Notes: generated by a model from the sequence alone, not told the origin. A DNA stretch of 64,000 nucleotides from DASZBR01 sp035943935 (GCA_035943935.1 DASZBR010000006.1:204051-268050), one strand, 5' to 3'; shown: positions 34,727-44,052, counted from the first letter of the stretch. Numbers and translations: made by a program.

Positions 34727-35111
34727 GCCCTCGACATTTAGTATTGACGATTTAGCGAATAAGCCAAATCAGATAACTTCATGGGATGGTGTTCGAAATT
34801 ATCAAGCGCGAAATTTTATGCGAAAAATGGAATTGAATGATCTGGCTTTTTTTTACCACTCCAGTTGTAAAGTGCCTGGTATAGTCGGAATTATTAAAGT
34901 CGTAAAGACAGCCTATCCTGAAATAGCTGATCCCAGATGGGAAATGGTGGATGTTCAACTCGTCAAGAAATTTCCTGAAATAATTTCGTTGGAAAAATTA
35001 CGAACGATTCCTGAATTAAATACTATGATCATTTTGAGAAAGGGAAATCGGTTATCGATAACGCCGGTGTTGCTGAAAGAGTGGACAGCTATATCACTTA
35101 CGCCAAACTAG
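34701..35111 (+). CDS. EVE-domain protein
   Basis: 136 residues, starting at MNYWLLKSEPSTFSIDDL (34701), 25 bases inside the end of hemC. The pattern WLLKSEP, TSWDGVRNYQARNFMR, DLAFFYHSSCKVPGIVGI is the full EVE fold, a PUA/YTH-like pocket that reads modified bases in RNA or DNA. Its substrate here is not known; in E. coli-type genomes related proteins are stand-alone. It converges on an unknown gene with an 18-base overlap. Confidence 0.9.
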   Translation: MNYWLLKSEPSTFSIDDLANKPNQITSWDGVRNYQARNFMRKMELNDLAFFYHSSCKVPGIVGIIKVVKTAYPEIADPRWEMVDVQLVKKFPEIISLEKLRTIPELNTMIILRKGNRLSITPVLLKEWTAISLTPN

Positions 35112-35966
35112 AGCACTTCTTTTTTCTGCATCGGCAGAAGAAGCCCCGCCGAGTTCGTGTTCCATTTGAGCCATAAATTCATCCCTTATTCTCACAATTG
35201 TCTCAACCGGGAAACCGATGTGGACCAACTCCTGAATCGTCATCTTTAAACAATTAACCCGTTTACCGTAAAAAAAACTAGTAGGGACATATGCTGGACA
35301 ACTTGAAGCGGTAACTAACTCACCTGAGTCTGTCAATACTAGATGAGGCCTCTCATTTTTTAAAAAATCGGGGCCCTTTTCAAGACAACTCAAATAGCCA
35401 TCCAACTTTCCTCGCACACTGAGAGTAAATGACAAATCAAAACGTTGCAAAAGCATATAAAAAGTACTCATCATTAAAGCATATTGTTTAAGTTCAGGAT
35501 TAAGCATTTTATTCGTAGGTAATTTTGATTGCTGTATAATCCATTTTGTGACTGCTTTTGCATATCCATTTCGGTTGGCATCATAAAAGCGCTCCAGGCT
35601 TTCATATCTCTCTTTAGCTTCATCCGTAAGCGCTTCTTTTAAAAATAGCGAATGCTTTATTTCCTCTTTGAACATAAACTCAGAGGCACAAACAACCCAC
35701 AGATCAAAAGGGTATATAGAAAGTTTTAGTAAAGATGCTTTTGCCGCAGCAATATTACTTTCTTGGCTGTTGGGAGAAAAATCAAGTAAGAATACATACA
35801 CCTTCGCAACATTATACGTTTCACACGCATCAAGAAACTCTCGAACTGAATTAAGATAATTCAGTTCAACAGTATCTGAGAGATCTAAAAATATACCAAC
35901 GACAGTATCTAGTATACCGAAGGGTTTTCGCTTTCTGCGAGGTGACTCCAACACGAATGAGTCCAT
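35094..35966 (-). CDS. Unknown protein, second gene of an effector-like pair
   Basis: A 290-residue protein from the ATG at 35966 (AGG 8 bases upstream; a GTG at 35975 would add three residues). It opens with a basic patch (SPRRKRKPFG), is otherwise of ordinary soluble composition, and ends with a polar GGASSADAEKRSA tail. The stretch VAKVYVFLLDFSPNSQES could be part of an alpha/beta fold, but no catalytic motif is visible. It lies 34 bases after the 481-residue gene in the same direction and is probably in one operon with it. Not recognised. Confidence 0.65.
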   Translation of the reverse strand: MDSFVLESPRRKRKPFGILDTVVGIFLDLSDTVELNYLNSVREFLDACETYNVAKVYVFLLDFSPNSQESNIAAAKASLLKLSIYPFDLWVVCASEFMFKEEIKHSLFLKEALTDEAKERYESLERFYDANRNGYAKAVTKWIIQQSKLPTNKMLNPELKQYALMMSTFYMLLQRFDLSFTLSVRGKLDGYLSCLEKGPDFLKNERPHLVLTDSGELVTASSCPAYVPTSFFYGKRVNCLKMTIQELVHIGFPVETIVRIRDEFMAQMEHELGGASSADAEKRSALVWRK

Positions 35967-36000
35967 AAGTATCACCTATACTAAATAAAACAGAAATTCG

Positions 36001-37446
36001 TCATTTTTTAGTAGGCGAAAAATTAGATCCGGGTGTAGATGTAGATACAGACGCAGCAATTCTGCCACTCATTACTTCACCAACCCCCCTAATGACTTCT
36101 CTAAACGTTTCTCCATCCAGACCAGCATCACTGAGAGCGATAGTAGTATCGACAAGAGCCCTCACCGCTCTCTCTTGTACCGCTGGATCCGCAGCAAAAA
36201 CACCTCTACCAGCCGCAACATGCGCACTAAGTTTTTTATGTGCAGCAGTGTGCTCTCGATGAGTAACAGGAAGTGAACTTGAGTACGCACGAGGGACAAC
36301 GTCTCTAGGTGGTGGTGGAGCAGGCTCAACAATTCGCAACGAACCATTCTTACCTGAGCTTTTCTCCGAGTCCTCACCATCAGTTGTATATGGAGTTGAC
36401 TCGCCTGAATTTGCTGAAAGATCATCACCCACGGGAAGAATTGGCAAATCACTTTGTTGTGAGCCACTTTTTGGACTCAGTGGTGCATCAGGTTCAATAA
36501 TTTTTTTGCGGTCGTTATAGACAACCAGTCGAGGTCTAAATCTTTCACGTATTTTTTGCTTAATCACTTCTCTCAGTGCTGAACTGAGTTGTCCACCGGA
36601 ATACATGAGACAATCGAATATCTGTTTCTTCGATTCATCAAATTTCGACTTGTTCATTTTTGCGAGGCATAAAACAAGTGCCGCTTCCCACTTTTGAAAT
36701 TCAATACTCGCTAACCTTACTTCTTCTGCTTTCAACGGATCTACTTTTTTTGATCTTGAAACTTCCTTCGCTTTTTGATTTAAACACTGTGTGTAGTGAG
36801 TTCCATCTCTATAAAACTCTTCAATTTTTTCTAGCTGGTCCTTGAAAGACCCAGATTGCTGTAAACCTTTATCCATGAGCACTGTTCTAACATCAGCAGC
36901 CCAAATAGCTATATTTGCTTTAACCTCTGCTAAAGTATAACGTTCTGCAGGAGCCGTATTTTCTTTAATAAATAAATAATGAACAGGTTTTTTTAATTTT
37001 TTTAGAAGCTCTTTTAGATGCTCTTTTAGATCCTCTTCTGTATTGGGAAGATCATCTGGCTTGGGGAAATCACATATGATCTGATAAGAAGGGAGAATCT
37101 CAAAATTTGTTTCAATGCCTAATATAACATCAGCGTTTTCATCTAGATGCAAAACAAGTTCATTAAACGCATTAACTCTACGTTGCCCTTCGGGATAGTC
37201 TGAATCAACGGGTAACGGCAATGTCTTCGTATGAAGCATTTCGGTAGTAATTAAATAAGCGGTATCAAATCCACTTTTCTTTATACCGCTAAATTGTGCG
37301 ATAAGCGTTTCGCGAGCATTCTGCGTACCACTCACTCGATGACTCACCACATGTGCAACAGCACTGTGCTCAAATAAATGGGCAACGGTCTGTCCCGCTC
37401 CATCAAATTGTTGTTCCAAATTTTTTTCTATCCCAGCTGCGTGCAT
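36001..37446 (-). CDS. Unknown effector-like protein with disordered C-terminal third
   Basis: 481 residues. About 1-315 looks folded and mostly helical (a charged LKEHLKELLKKLKK helix near 140). Then comes a disordered Pro/Ser region with SGESTPYTTDGEDSEKSSGK and APPPPRD, and a last, possibly helical part (AVRALVDTTIALSDAGLDGE) ending STSTPGSNFSPTKK. No signal peptide or membrane segment. AGGGG stands 6 bases before the ATG. Upstream bases include TTTAAATAATTTGCTTAAA, which looks like the PmrA-type half sites but with wrong spacing. Function unknown. Confidence 0.65.
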   Translation of the reverse strand: MHAAGIEKNLEQQFDGAGQTVAHLFEHSAVAHVVSHRVSGTQNARETLIAQFSGIKKSGFDTAYLITTEMLHTKTLPLPVDSDYPEGQRRVNAFNELVLHLDENADVILGIETNFEILPSYQIICDFPKPDDLPNTEEDLKEHLKELLKKLKKPVHYLFIKENTAPAERYTLAEVKANIAIWAADVRTVLMDKGLQQSGSFKDQLEKIEEFYRDGTHYTQCLNQKAKEVSRSKKVDPLKAEEVRLASIEFQKWEAALVLCLAKMNKSKFDESKKQIFDCLMYSGGQLSSALREVIKQKIRERFRPRLVVYNDRKKIIEPDAPLSPKSGSQQSDLPILPVGDDLSANSGESTPYTTDGEDSEKSSGKNGSLRIVEPAPPPPRDVVPRAYSSSLPVTHREHTAAHKKLSAHVAAGRGVFAADPAVQERAVRALVDTTIALSDAGLDGETFREVIRGVGEVMSGRIAASVSTSTPGSNFSPTKK

Positions 37447-37733
37447 AGCATACCCCTGTTCATACTCTCTTTAAGCAAATTATTTAAAAGTTAAACGACC
37501 ATCCTGGAGGAAAATATATTTTGTGGGAATTAGTGTGGTATGGACAATATCCTATAGTCTCTATGGTGTTTTTCTTACAAGGGAATTCTACACTACTTTT
37601 TACCAAATCAACAATATTTATCCCCCAAACAGACATTTTTTTGAAGTCCCATCCCGTTTTTATGGGGTTTTTTGACTTCATATGCTAAAATCTCCCCTCC
37701 CTAAAATTCAGGCCAGACACGTACAGAGGATAT
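37447..37733. other. AT-rich divergent intergenic region
   Basis: 287 bases between an unknown minus-strand gene and the sensor kinase. It must hold both promoters. I see no perfect -35/-10 pair; ACAGAGGATAT gives the kinase its ribosome site. At 37648-37675 a short CCCAT/ATGGG stem followed by G and T6 could be a weak plus-strand terminator. A 65-codon minus-strand frame (37484-37681) is present but unsupported. Confidence 0.4.
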
Positions 37734-39956
37734 ATGGATATTGATTTTATCAATCAGACGGTAGGCTACATCTACTGGAAGGATTTGAGAGGGGCTTACC
37801 AAGGATGCAACACAGAAGCCGTCAAAAACCTCGGTTTTAACACACAAACAGACATCATCGGCAAAACCGACCGTGAACTTCATTTCCATATATTAGGTGA
37901 AGAGAATATTCTTGGCATTGAAGAAGTCGACCAAGAAGTCATGACAAAAGGTGTTGAAAAAATTGTCCAGGAATTTACCGTAAACCAAACTGGGGCACTC
38001 CAAGCCTACCTGACAAAAAAAGCCCCGATAAGAGACAAACAAGGAAAGATTATCGGCTTGATTGGCACGTCTCTTGATATGTCACCCCTCATGAACATGC
38101 AAGCCGATGTCATTAACTATTCCATGGGTAATCTTTTTTGGAAAGATATTCACGGACGATTTTTAGGTTGTAACAAATCATTTGCCAATGAGATGGGCTA
38201 CGCATCCCCTACTGAACTGATTGGAAAAACTGATAATGATTTAAGATTCCCCGACCCTATCATCGCTCAAAAAGTAAGAGAGCTCGATCAAGAAGTCATA
38301 AGAACAGAAAAAGAAATTGTACGTGAAGAAATGAGCATCAGTGACACGGGAGAAGAAAAAACATACATCAGCAAAAAAGGCCCTCTACGCAATGCAGAAG
38401 GGAAAGTTATTGGCATAATCGGAACCGCCATCGAAATTACCCAACAAAAACAAGCCGAGCGCATTAAGACAACCTTTCTTGAAAATATGCGTCACGATAT
38501 TCGCACCCCCCTCACAGGTATCATGGGCTTTGCTCAACTGATAAAAGGCGAAATGAAGAATACAAAAATTGCTGATTATGCCGATAACATGATGGCGGCA
38601 AGTCAAGCATTGATGAATTTACTCAATGAAATTCTCGAAGTCATCGAGATTACCTCTGGCCATGTTCCACACATCAAAAAACGTTTCAACTTAAAAACGA
38701 CGCTTATTTCAATATTAGATCTCGAATCCGCAAAAGCAAAAACAGAAAATCTTTCGTTAACGCTTGAATATGATAAAAAACTCCCTCTTGCGTTATTGGG
38801 TGATAATCTTCGCATTCATCGTGTTGTATTAGAACTTGTCAGTAATGCACTCAAATTCACCCCAAAAGGCAGCGTAGTGATTAAAGCCGCCTTGAAAAAA
38901 AGATCAGGGCGAAATCTTATTGTCGAAATCAGTGTTGCAGATACGGGTATTGGGATCCCAGAAGATAAACAAAATGAAGTTTTCGCACAATTTACACGCT
39001 TAAATCCTTCGCATGAAGGCGTGTACCGTGGCATTGGATTAGGTCTGACGATTGTTAAACAGTATGTAAAAGATTTAGAGGGGAATATTAATATTATTAG
39101 TAGTCCCATGAAAGGTAGTACTTTCGTTATCACCCTACCATTGCAAGAAAGTTTAGTCCCTGAAAAAACCGTAGACACAAAACCAGAACCCGCCCCACTT
39201 CCTCTCCCTCATAAGAAATCCACGGTTTTATTAGTGGAAGATCAAGATATGCCTGCAAAAGTGGCCACTGAACTCTTAAAGAATCTTGCCTGTGAAATCG
39301 ATCATGTTAAAACAGGGCAATCCGCAATCCTCCAAGCAAAAGCCAAGAAATATGATTTAATTTTGATGGATATCGGCTTACCGGATATTAATGGAAATCA
39401 AGTCACCAAAGAAATTCGCGTTTGGGAAAATGCCCTCAATGAACATACCCCCATCATTGGATTAACGGCACATGTCGGTACTGAAAATAAACGCCAAAGT
39501 ATCGAATCAGGAATGGATGCTGTTTTTTCGAAACCCCTGATGAAAGATGCGGCAATGGATATGCTCAATGCATTTGTCTATAAAACCAAAGTCATGGTTA
39601 TTCAAGAGCCGAATAAAAAATCAAACAATAAAGTCATTGATCTTGAATTGGGTGCTTCGGTCGTTGGAAAAGATGCAGCGTTTGCTAAAAGCATGATAAA
39701 AACATTGGTTAAAACTTTTCCTGTCGAACTCAAAAAACTTAAACAAGCTTATGAGAAAGCAGATTGGAACAAAGTATATGATATTGCGCATCGCATTAAC
39801 GGTGGCGTTTCTTATTGCGGAACTCCCCGCTTACAAAAAGCCACTGCTGCACTGCAAAGTTATTTAAATTCAGGAAAAACAAAAGATCGTGAAATACTGT
39901 ATCAAAAACTTCTCGTAGAAATCGCGGCGGTTAATGATGCCTACAAAACACTCTAG
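37734..39956 (+). CDS. Soluble hybrid histidine kinase: PAS-PAS-HisKA-HATPase-REC-Hpt
   Basis: 740 residues without membrane helices. Two PAS domains (about 5-118 and 128-236) are repeats of each other: YWKDLRGAYQGCN against FWKDIHGRFLGCN, IIGKTDREL against LIGKTDNDL, and KKAPIRDKQGKIIGLIGT against KKGPLRNAEGKVIGIIGT. HisKA has H254 in ENMRHDIRTPL; the HATPase has N371, DTGIGIP and GIGLGL; the receiver has VEDQ and the phospho-acceptor D546 in LMDIGLPD; the Hpt has H686 in DIAHRINGG. It is a complete four-step phosphorelay lacking only the final response regulator, which is not adjacent. The input is likely a cytosolic signal. It overlaps ygfZ by 23 bases. Confidence 0.92.
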   Translation: MDIDFINQTVGYIYWKDLRGAYQGCNTEAVKNLGFNTQTDIIGKTDRELHFHILGEENILGIEEVDQEVMTKGVEKIVQEFTVNQTGALQAYLTKKAPIRDKQGKIIGLIGTSLDMSPLMNMQADVINYSMGNLFWKDIHGRFLGCNKSFANEMGYASPTELIGKTDNDLRFPDPIIAQKVRELDQEVIRTEKEIVREEMSISDTGEEKTYISKKGPLRNAEGKVIGIIGTAIEITQQKQAERIKTTFLENMRHDIRTPLTGIMGFAQLIKGEMKNTKIADYADNMMAASQALMNLLNEILEVIEITSGHVPHIKKRFNLKTTLISILDLESAKAKTENLSLTLEYDKKLPLALLGDNLRIHRVVLELVSNALKFTPKGSVVIKAALKKRSGRNLIVEISVADTGIGIPEDKQNEVFAQFTRLNPSHEGVYRGIGLGLTIVKQYVKDLEGNINIISSPMKGSTFVITLPLQESLVPEKTVDTKPEPAPLPLPHKKSTVLLVEDQDMPAKVATELLKNLACEIDHVKTGQSAILQAKAKKYDLILMDIGLPDINGNQVTKEIRVWENALNEHTPIIGLTAHVGTENKRQSIESGMDAVFSKPLMKDAAMDMLNAFVYKTKVMVIQEPNKKSNNKVIDLELGASVVGKDAAFAKSMIKTLVKTFPVELKKLKQAYEKADWNKVYDIAHRINGGVSYCGTPRLQKATAALQSYLNSGKTKDREILYQKLLVEIAAVNDAYKTL

Positions 39957-40392
39957 CGCATTAAAAATTTCAGGGCTTGATGCTGAAAAATTTCTTCAAG
40001 GTCAGCTGACCTGTAATATAAAAACGCTCACAGAAAACAAACCGCAAGCCTGTGCGCTGTGTAGCCGAAAGGGTCGAGTCATAGCCAGCTTTAATTTAAT
40101 TAAAGATAATAATAGTTTTTATATGATTTTATCTGAACCAATGATTGAAATTGCTTTAGAAGCTTTAAGTAAATATGCGAAATTTTCAAAGACAACACTC
40201 GAAAAAATCGATACCGATTATCCGAATGAATATTTAATGCTTGACATAAATCCAGAAAACTCGGGACTGTTCACTCCACACAAACTCAATTACCATTTAA
40301 TACCTGGCTTAATTGATTTTAATAAGGGTTGTTATACGGGCCAAGAAATTATTGCGCGTGTTCATTATTTGAGTAAAAAGGATAAGGGATGA
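39934..40392 (+). CDS. ygfZ: YgfZ-type folate-binding protein, half length
   Basis: 152 residues against about 325 in E. coli. YgfZ uses tetrahydrofolate to help Fe-S cluster assembly and repair. The N-terminal GcvT-like start (LKISGLDAEKFLQGQLTCNI, CSRKGRVIASF) and the essential motif KGCYTGQEIIARVHY are kept, but about 100 residues between them and the C-terminal barrel after the motif are missing. The reading frame is clean and the end overlaps the next gene by ATGA, so this may be a working miniature rather than a pseudogene. Confidence 0.82.
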   Translation: MMPTKHSSALKISGLDAEKFLQGQLTCNIKTLTENKPQACALCSRKGRVIASFNLIKDNNSFYMILSEPMIEIALEALSKYAKFSKTTLEKIDTDYPNEYLMLDINPENSGLFTPHKLNYHLIPGLIDFNKGCYTGQEIIARVHYLSKKDKG

Positions 40393-40922
40393 AGAAGTCT
40401 TGGGTTTTTGCAGCACTGATTTGCCCTCTTTCTCCTCATGATTTAGTCCATGTCCAAGTACCTTATTGGGGATTTGATCATAAATCTCATACAGGCATTT
40501 TAGTTGTTAATAAAAATATAGAACCTCAAGTAAAACAAATTTTCGAAAAAATATATCAAATAAAATTCCCAATAGAAAAAATTAAGCCATTAGAGGATTA
40601 CAATAATAACGAAGAAAAGGCCATGGAAGATAACGATACCTTTGGATATCACTGCAAGAAAATGACGAGTAATTCCAACCGATTTTCTAAACATGCGTAT
40701 GGATTAGCGATTGATATTAATCCCGTATTAAATCCCTATATTAGCCACACAAAGTTTTTGCCCGTAAATGGCAAAATTTATGCTGATCGCACTTTAAATA
40801 AACCAGGAATGATTACAAAAGACAGCCCCATCTACACAATATTTTCAGATGAAAATTGGAAATGGGGCGGAAATTGGAAAGCGTTTAAAGACTATCACCA
40901 TTTTGAAACAAGGGCAGGCTGA
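40389..40922 (+). CDS. M15-family D-Ala-D-Ala carboxypeptidase-like enzyme
   Basis: 177 residues. The zinc-site pattern of M15 peptidases is visible: SKHAYGLAIDINP (H102, D109) and DYHHFE (H171), with E near the end as catalytic base region. Such enzymes trim peptidoglycan stem peptides. A weak N-terminal export signal may be present (MKKSWVFAALICPLS). It overlaps ygfZ by ATGA. The substrate (D,D- or L,D-peptide) cannot be told. Confidence 0.85.
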   Translation: MKKSWVFAALICPLSPHDLVHVQVPYWGFDHKSHTGILVVNKNIEPQVKQIFEKIYQIKFPIEKIKPLEDYNNNEEKAMEDNDTFGYHCKKMTSNSNRFSKHAYGLAIDINPVLNPYISHTKFLPVNGKIYADRTLNKPGMITKDSPIYTIFSDENWKWGGNWKAFKDYHHFETRAG

Positions 40923-40937
40923 TACCCGCCCCTACGT

Positions 40938-41291
40938 TTAAGATGCTGATTTCGCCTTTGCTACTAATTCTGCAAAACCAACTTTATCGTGAACAGCAAT
41001 ATCAGCCAACATTTTACGATCGACCAAAATACCTAATTTTTTCAAACCGTTCATGAATAAGCTGTAAGTAATACCGTGCTCACGCGCACCGGCATTAATA
41101 CGCACAATCCAAAGCCCACGAAAATCGCGTTTTTTGACGCGTCTATCACGGTAGGCATATTGCCCTGCTCGTGTGACCGCTTGTTTTGCAACACGAAATA
41201 CACGACTGCGTGCTTCACGGTAGCCTTTCGCTGCTTTTAAAACTTTTTTGTGTCTTGCTCGCGCTGTGACACCACGCTTTACTCTTGCCAT
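40938..41291 (-). CDS. rplT: 50S ribosomal protein L20
   Basis: 117 residues, the usual length: MARVKRGVTARARHKKVLK, FRGLWIVRINAGAR, then GLKKLGI. It binds 23S rRNA early in assembly and in many bacteria represses its own operon. It is last in thrS-infC-rpmI-rplT; the expected pheS does not follow. Confidence 0.97.
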   Translation of the reverse strand: MARVKRGVTARARHKKVLKAAKGYREARSRVFRVAKQAVTRAGQYAYRDRRVKKRDFRGLWIVRINAGAREHGITYSLFMNGLKKLGILVDRKMLADIAVHDKVGFAELVAKAKSAS

Positions 41292-41316
41292 TGTCTACTC
41301 CAACTTATAAAACTGA

Positions 41317-41526
41317 TTAAGAACCGTGTAACAAACGCTCAATTGACTTCTCATCAGCTGCATTCACTAAACGTGCACCACGCAAGTTACGTTTACGCTT
41401 CTGACCTTTTTTCGTCAAAATATGATTACGACCTGTACCGCGATGCTTAATTCCGCCCGCTGTTTTGCGAAAGCGTTTTGCCGCACCTCGATTTGATTTC
41501 AACTTCGTTTTTGCCTTCTTTGCCAT
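41317..41526 (-). CDS. rpmI: 50S ribosomal protein L35
   Basis: 69 residues, basic throughout: MAKKAKTKLKSNRGAAKRF, KRKRNLRGARLVN. It is encoded between infC and rplT, 25 bases before the latter, as in most bacteria. Confidence 0.96.
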   Translation of the reverse strand: MAKKAKTKLKSNRGAAKRFRKTAGGIKHRGTGRNHILTKKGQKRKRNLRGARLVNAADEKSIERLLHGS

Positions 41527-41567
41527 TTCTGACTCCTATTAACGTGGGGATTCGATGAATCGAACCC

Positions 41568-42089
41568 CTACTTTTTCTTTGGACCTACCAACATAATAAT
41601 TTGTCGGCCTTCTAACTTCGGGGGTTGCTCAATGGTCGCATGCGCTTCCACATCCCCTTTTAATTTTTCAATTAAGCGTAATCCTAATTCTTGGTGAGAC
41701 ATTTCTCTTCCGCGATAACGTAAAGAGATTTTGACTTTATCACCCTCTTCAAGGAATCCAATAATCTTTTTAAGCTTTACGTCGTAATCACCCACATCGG
41801 TGTTAGGACGAAAAGACATTTCTTTGACCGTCGATTTTCGTTGTTTTTTCTTCGCGGCATGTCTTTGTTTATTCTGTTCAAACAAATATTTTTTATAATC
41901 CATTAAACGACAAACAGGCGGAGTTGCATTCGGTGCAATTTCAACTAAATCAAGACCTGCTTCTTGTGCTTTTTGCAGTGCCTCACTATTTGAAACGATT
42001 CCGATTTGTTCGCCTTCTGCACCTATTAAACGTACTTCTGGTGTTCGAATGTCTTTGTTGACCCGAGTACCTTTTTCGTGACTGCTAAT
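41568..42089 (-). CDS. infC: Translation initiation factor IF-3 with ATT start
   Basis: IF-3 keeps 30S subunits free and proofreads the start codon. The first ATG in frame (41903) would remove the N-terminal domain. Upstream the frame continues with VNKDIRTPEVRLIGAEGEQIG and LVEIAPNATPPVCRLMDYKKY, and begins at an ATT (42089) that has AGGAGG 8 bases ahead and lies 3 bases after the thrS stop. 173 residues, close to E. coli's 180. An AUU start on infC is the known basis of IF-3 autoregulation, so this control is very likely kept. Confidence 0.95.
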   Translation of the reverse strand: MSSHEKGTRVNKDIRTPEVRLIGAEGEQIGIVSNSEALQKAQEAGLDLVEIAPNATPPVCRLMDYKKYLFEQNKQRHAAKKKQRKSTVKEMSFRPNTDVGDYDVKLKKIIGFLEEGDKVKISLRYRGREMSHQELGLRLIEKLKGDVEAHATIEQPPKLEGRQIIMLVGPKKK

Positions 42090-42092
42090 GTG

Positions 42093-44015
42093 TTAATCCT
42101 CCTCTTTTGATAAGCACTTCTCATCAATTTTCTGCCGTAATAAATCAAGCACAGCAGAAACAATCATCCCACCCAAATCCTGACCCTTTAAAGTACGTAC
42201 AGAAATGGTCTTCTGGGTTTTCTCTTTCTCGCCAACGATGAGTTGATAAGGGATACGACCTAATGTGTGCTCGCGGATTTTAAAGCCGATCTTCTCATTT
42301 CTCAAGTCTAATTTGACTCTAAAGCCTTCTTTTTTCAGATCCAGGGCCACTTTTTCAGCATATTCAGCCTGATCGTCCGTAATATTCATTAAAACGACCT
42401 GGGTGGGCGATAACCAGAGCGGCATTTCTCCCGCATGGTGTTCAATCAAAATAGCGATAAATCGCTCCAATGTCCCGAGAATTGCACGGTGAAGCATGAC
42501 GGGTCTCTGCTTACTTCCATCTTCAGCGATATAATAAGCATCCAGCCTCTCAGGCATCGAATAATCGACCTGAAGTGTTCCACACTGCCAAAGACGTCCG
42601 ATACAATCTTTCAGGTGAAACTCTAGCTTAGGGCCATAAAAAGCGCCTTCACCGGGTGCTAGCTCAAAAGGTATTGATTTGTCTTTGAGCGATTTTTCTA
42701 AGGCCTGTTCTGCTTTATCCCATTGCGCATCCGAGCCAATTCTTTCTTTTGGGCGTGTCGCAAATTTAACGATGGGTTTAAATCCAAAATCGGCGTAACA
42801 CTTAAATAATAATTCTAAAACCTTTGCAGACTCTGATTGGATTTGATCTTCGGTACAAAAAATATGCGCATCATCTTGAACAAATCCACGTACGCGCATT
42901 AAACCATGCAATGATCCTGAAGGTTCATTGCGATGACAATGACCAAATTCAGCTAATCTGATGGGTAAATCACGATAACTCTTCAAACCCTGTTTAAATA
43001 TCATGATATGAGCTGGACAGCTCATCGGCTTGATAGCATAGGCTTTATTTTCAGATTCTGAGATAAACATATTTTTACTGAACATTTCCCAGTGACCCGA
43101 TTTTTCCCATAATGTTTTATCCAATAAAACAGGCGTACGGATCTCTTGGTAATCATGTTCAGTAAGTAACTTTCTAAGATACTGTTCAATTTCTTTATAA
43201 ATAATCCAACCATCGGGATGCCAAAAAACCATCCCCGGCGAACTTTCTTCAATATGAAATAAGTCCAGCGTTTTACCAATTTTTCGGTGATCTCTTTTTT
43301 CTGCTTCATCGAGACGCTTTAAATATAAATCTAAATCTTTTTTATTCGTCCACGCTGTACCATAAATTCGCTGTAGCATTTCATTTTTAGCATCACCACG
43401 CCAATACGCGCCCGCCACTTTCGTTAATTTAAAGGCTTTTAATTTGCTGGTACGTGGCACATGGGGACCACGGCATAAATCACTGAAATCACCTTGTGTA
43501 TAAATAGAAAGCGTTTCTGTTTCGGGAATATCTTCAATAATTTTAGCTTTGTATTCTTCGCCTTGTTCTCTAAAAAATGTAATGGCTTCTTTGCGCGATA
43601 ATTCTTTGCGGGTCACTTCCAGATCACTGTCGGAAATTTCAGTCATCTTTCTTTCTAATTTTTCTAAATCTTCTGGCGTAAACGTTCGGTCATACGCAAT
43701 ATCATAATAAAATCCGTCTTCTATAACAGGGCCAATGGTAATTTGTGCGCTGGGGAATAAAGATTTAACCGCTTGTGCTAATAAATGCGCACACGAATGG
43801 CGAATAATTTCCAGACCTTCTGGATTTTTTTCTGTAATAATACTCAGACTAGAATCAGTATTAATTAAATAAGATAAATCCACTAATTTATCGTTTACTT
43901 TTCCTGCAAGTGCGGCTTTGGCTAAACCTGCGCCAATACTGGCAGCAACTTCACCTACAGAAATAGGTTTATCAAAATCTTTTATGGCTCCGTCCGGGAG
44001 CGTAATTTTAGGCAT
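42093..44015 (-). CDS. thrS: Threonyl-tRNA synthetase
   Basis: 640 residues, normal length. TGS domain at the start (ITLPDGAIKDFDKPISVGEVA), editing domain with HSCAHLLAQAV, class II core with zinc ligands (CPAHIMIFKQG, the later HRAILGTLERF) and the anticodon domain. It heads the infC-rpmI-rplT message; the end of its coding sequence contains the infC ribosome site. Confidence 0.97.
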   Translation of the reverse strand: MPKITLPDGAIKDFDKPISVGEVAASIGAGLAKAALAGKVNDKLVDLSYLINTDSSLSIITEKNPEGLEIIRHSCAHLLAQAVKSLFPSAQITIGPVIEDGFYYDIAYDRTFTPEDLEKLERKMTEISDSDLEVTRKELSRKEAITFFREQGEEYKAKIIEDIPETETLSIYTQGDFSDLCRGPHVPRTSKLKAFKLTKVAGAYWRGDAKNEMLQRIYGTAWTNKKDLDLYLKRLDEAEKRDHRKIGKTLDLFHIEESSPGMVFWHPDGWIIYKEIEQYLRKLLTEHDYQEIRTPVLLDKTLWEKSGHWEMFSKNMFISESENKAYAIKPMSCPAHIMIFKQGLKSYRDLPIRLAEFGHCHRNEPSGSLHGLMRVRGFVQDDAHIFCTEDQIQSESAKVLELLFKCYADFGFKPIVKFATRPKERIGSDAQWDKAEQALEKSLKDKSIPFELAPGEGAFYGPKLEFHLKDCIGRLWQCGTLQVDYSMPERLDAYYIAEDGSKQRPVMLHRAILGTLERFIAILIEHHAGEMPLWLSPTQVVLMNITDDQAEYAEKVALDLKKEGFRVKLDLRNEKIGFKIREHTLGRIPYQLIVGEKEKTQKTISVRTLKGQDLGGMIVSAVLDLLRQKIDEKCLSKEED

Positions 44016-44052
44016 GAACAGAGCTCGTCATTGATCAATATTTGGGTAAAAG

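Noticed and set aside
37460..37495. Possible fourth PmrA-type box (TTTAAA and CTTAAA)
   Set aside because: Half-sites are 7 bases apart, not 5, and no -10 lies at the 10-bp distance seen in the other three.
37484..37681. Minus-strand frame of 65 codons in the intergenic region
   Set aside because: A GGGGAG stands near the start, but composition is not coding-like and nothing similar is recognised; kept only as a remote possibility.
39934..40922. ygfZ as a pseudogene split by the M15 gene
   Set aside because: The M15 gene is unrelated to the YgfZ C-terminus and both frames are clean, joined by ATGA.
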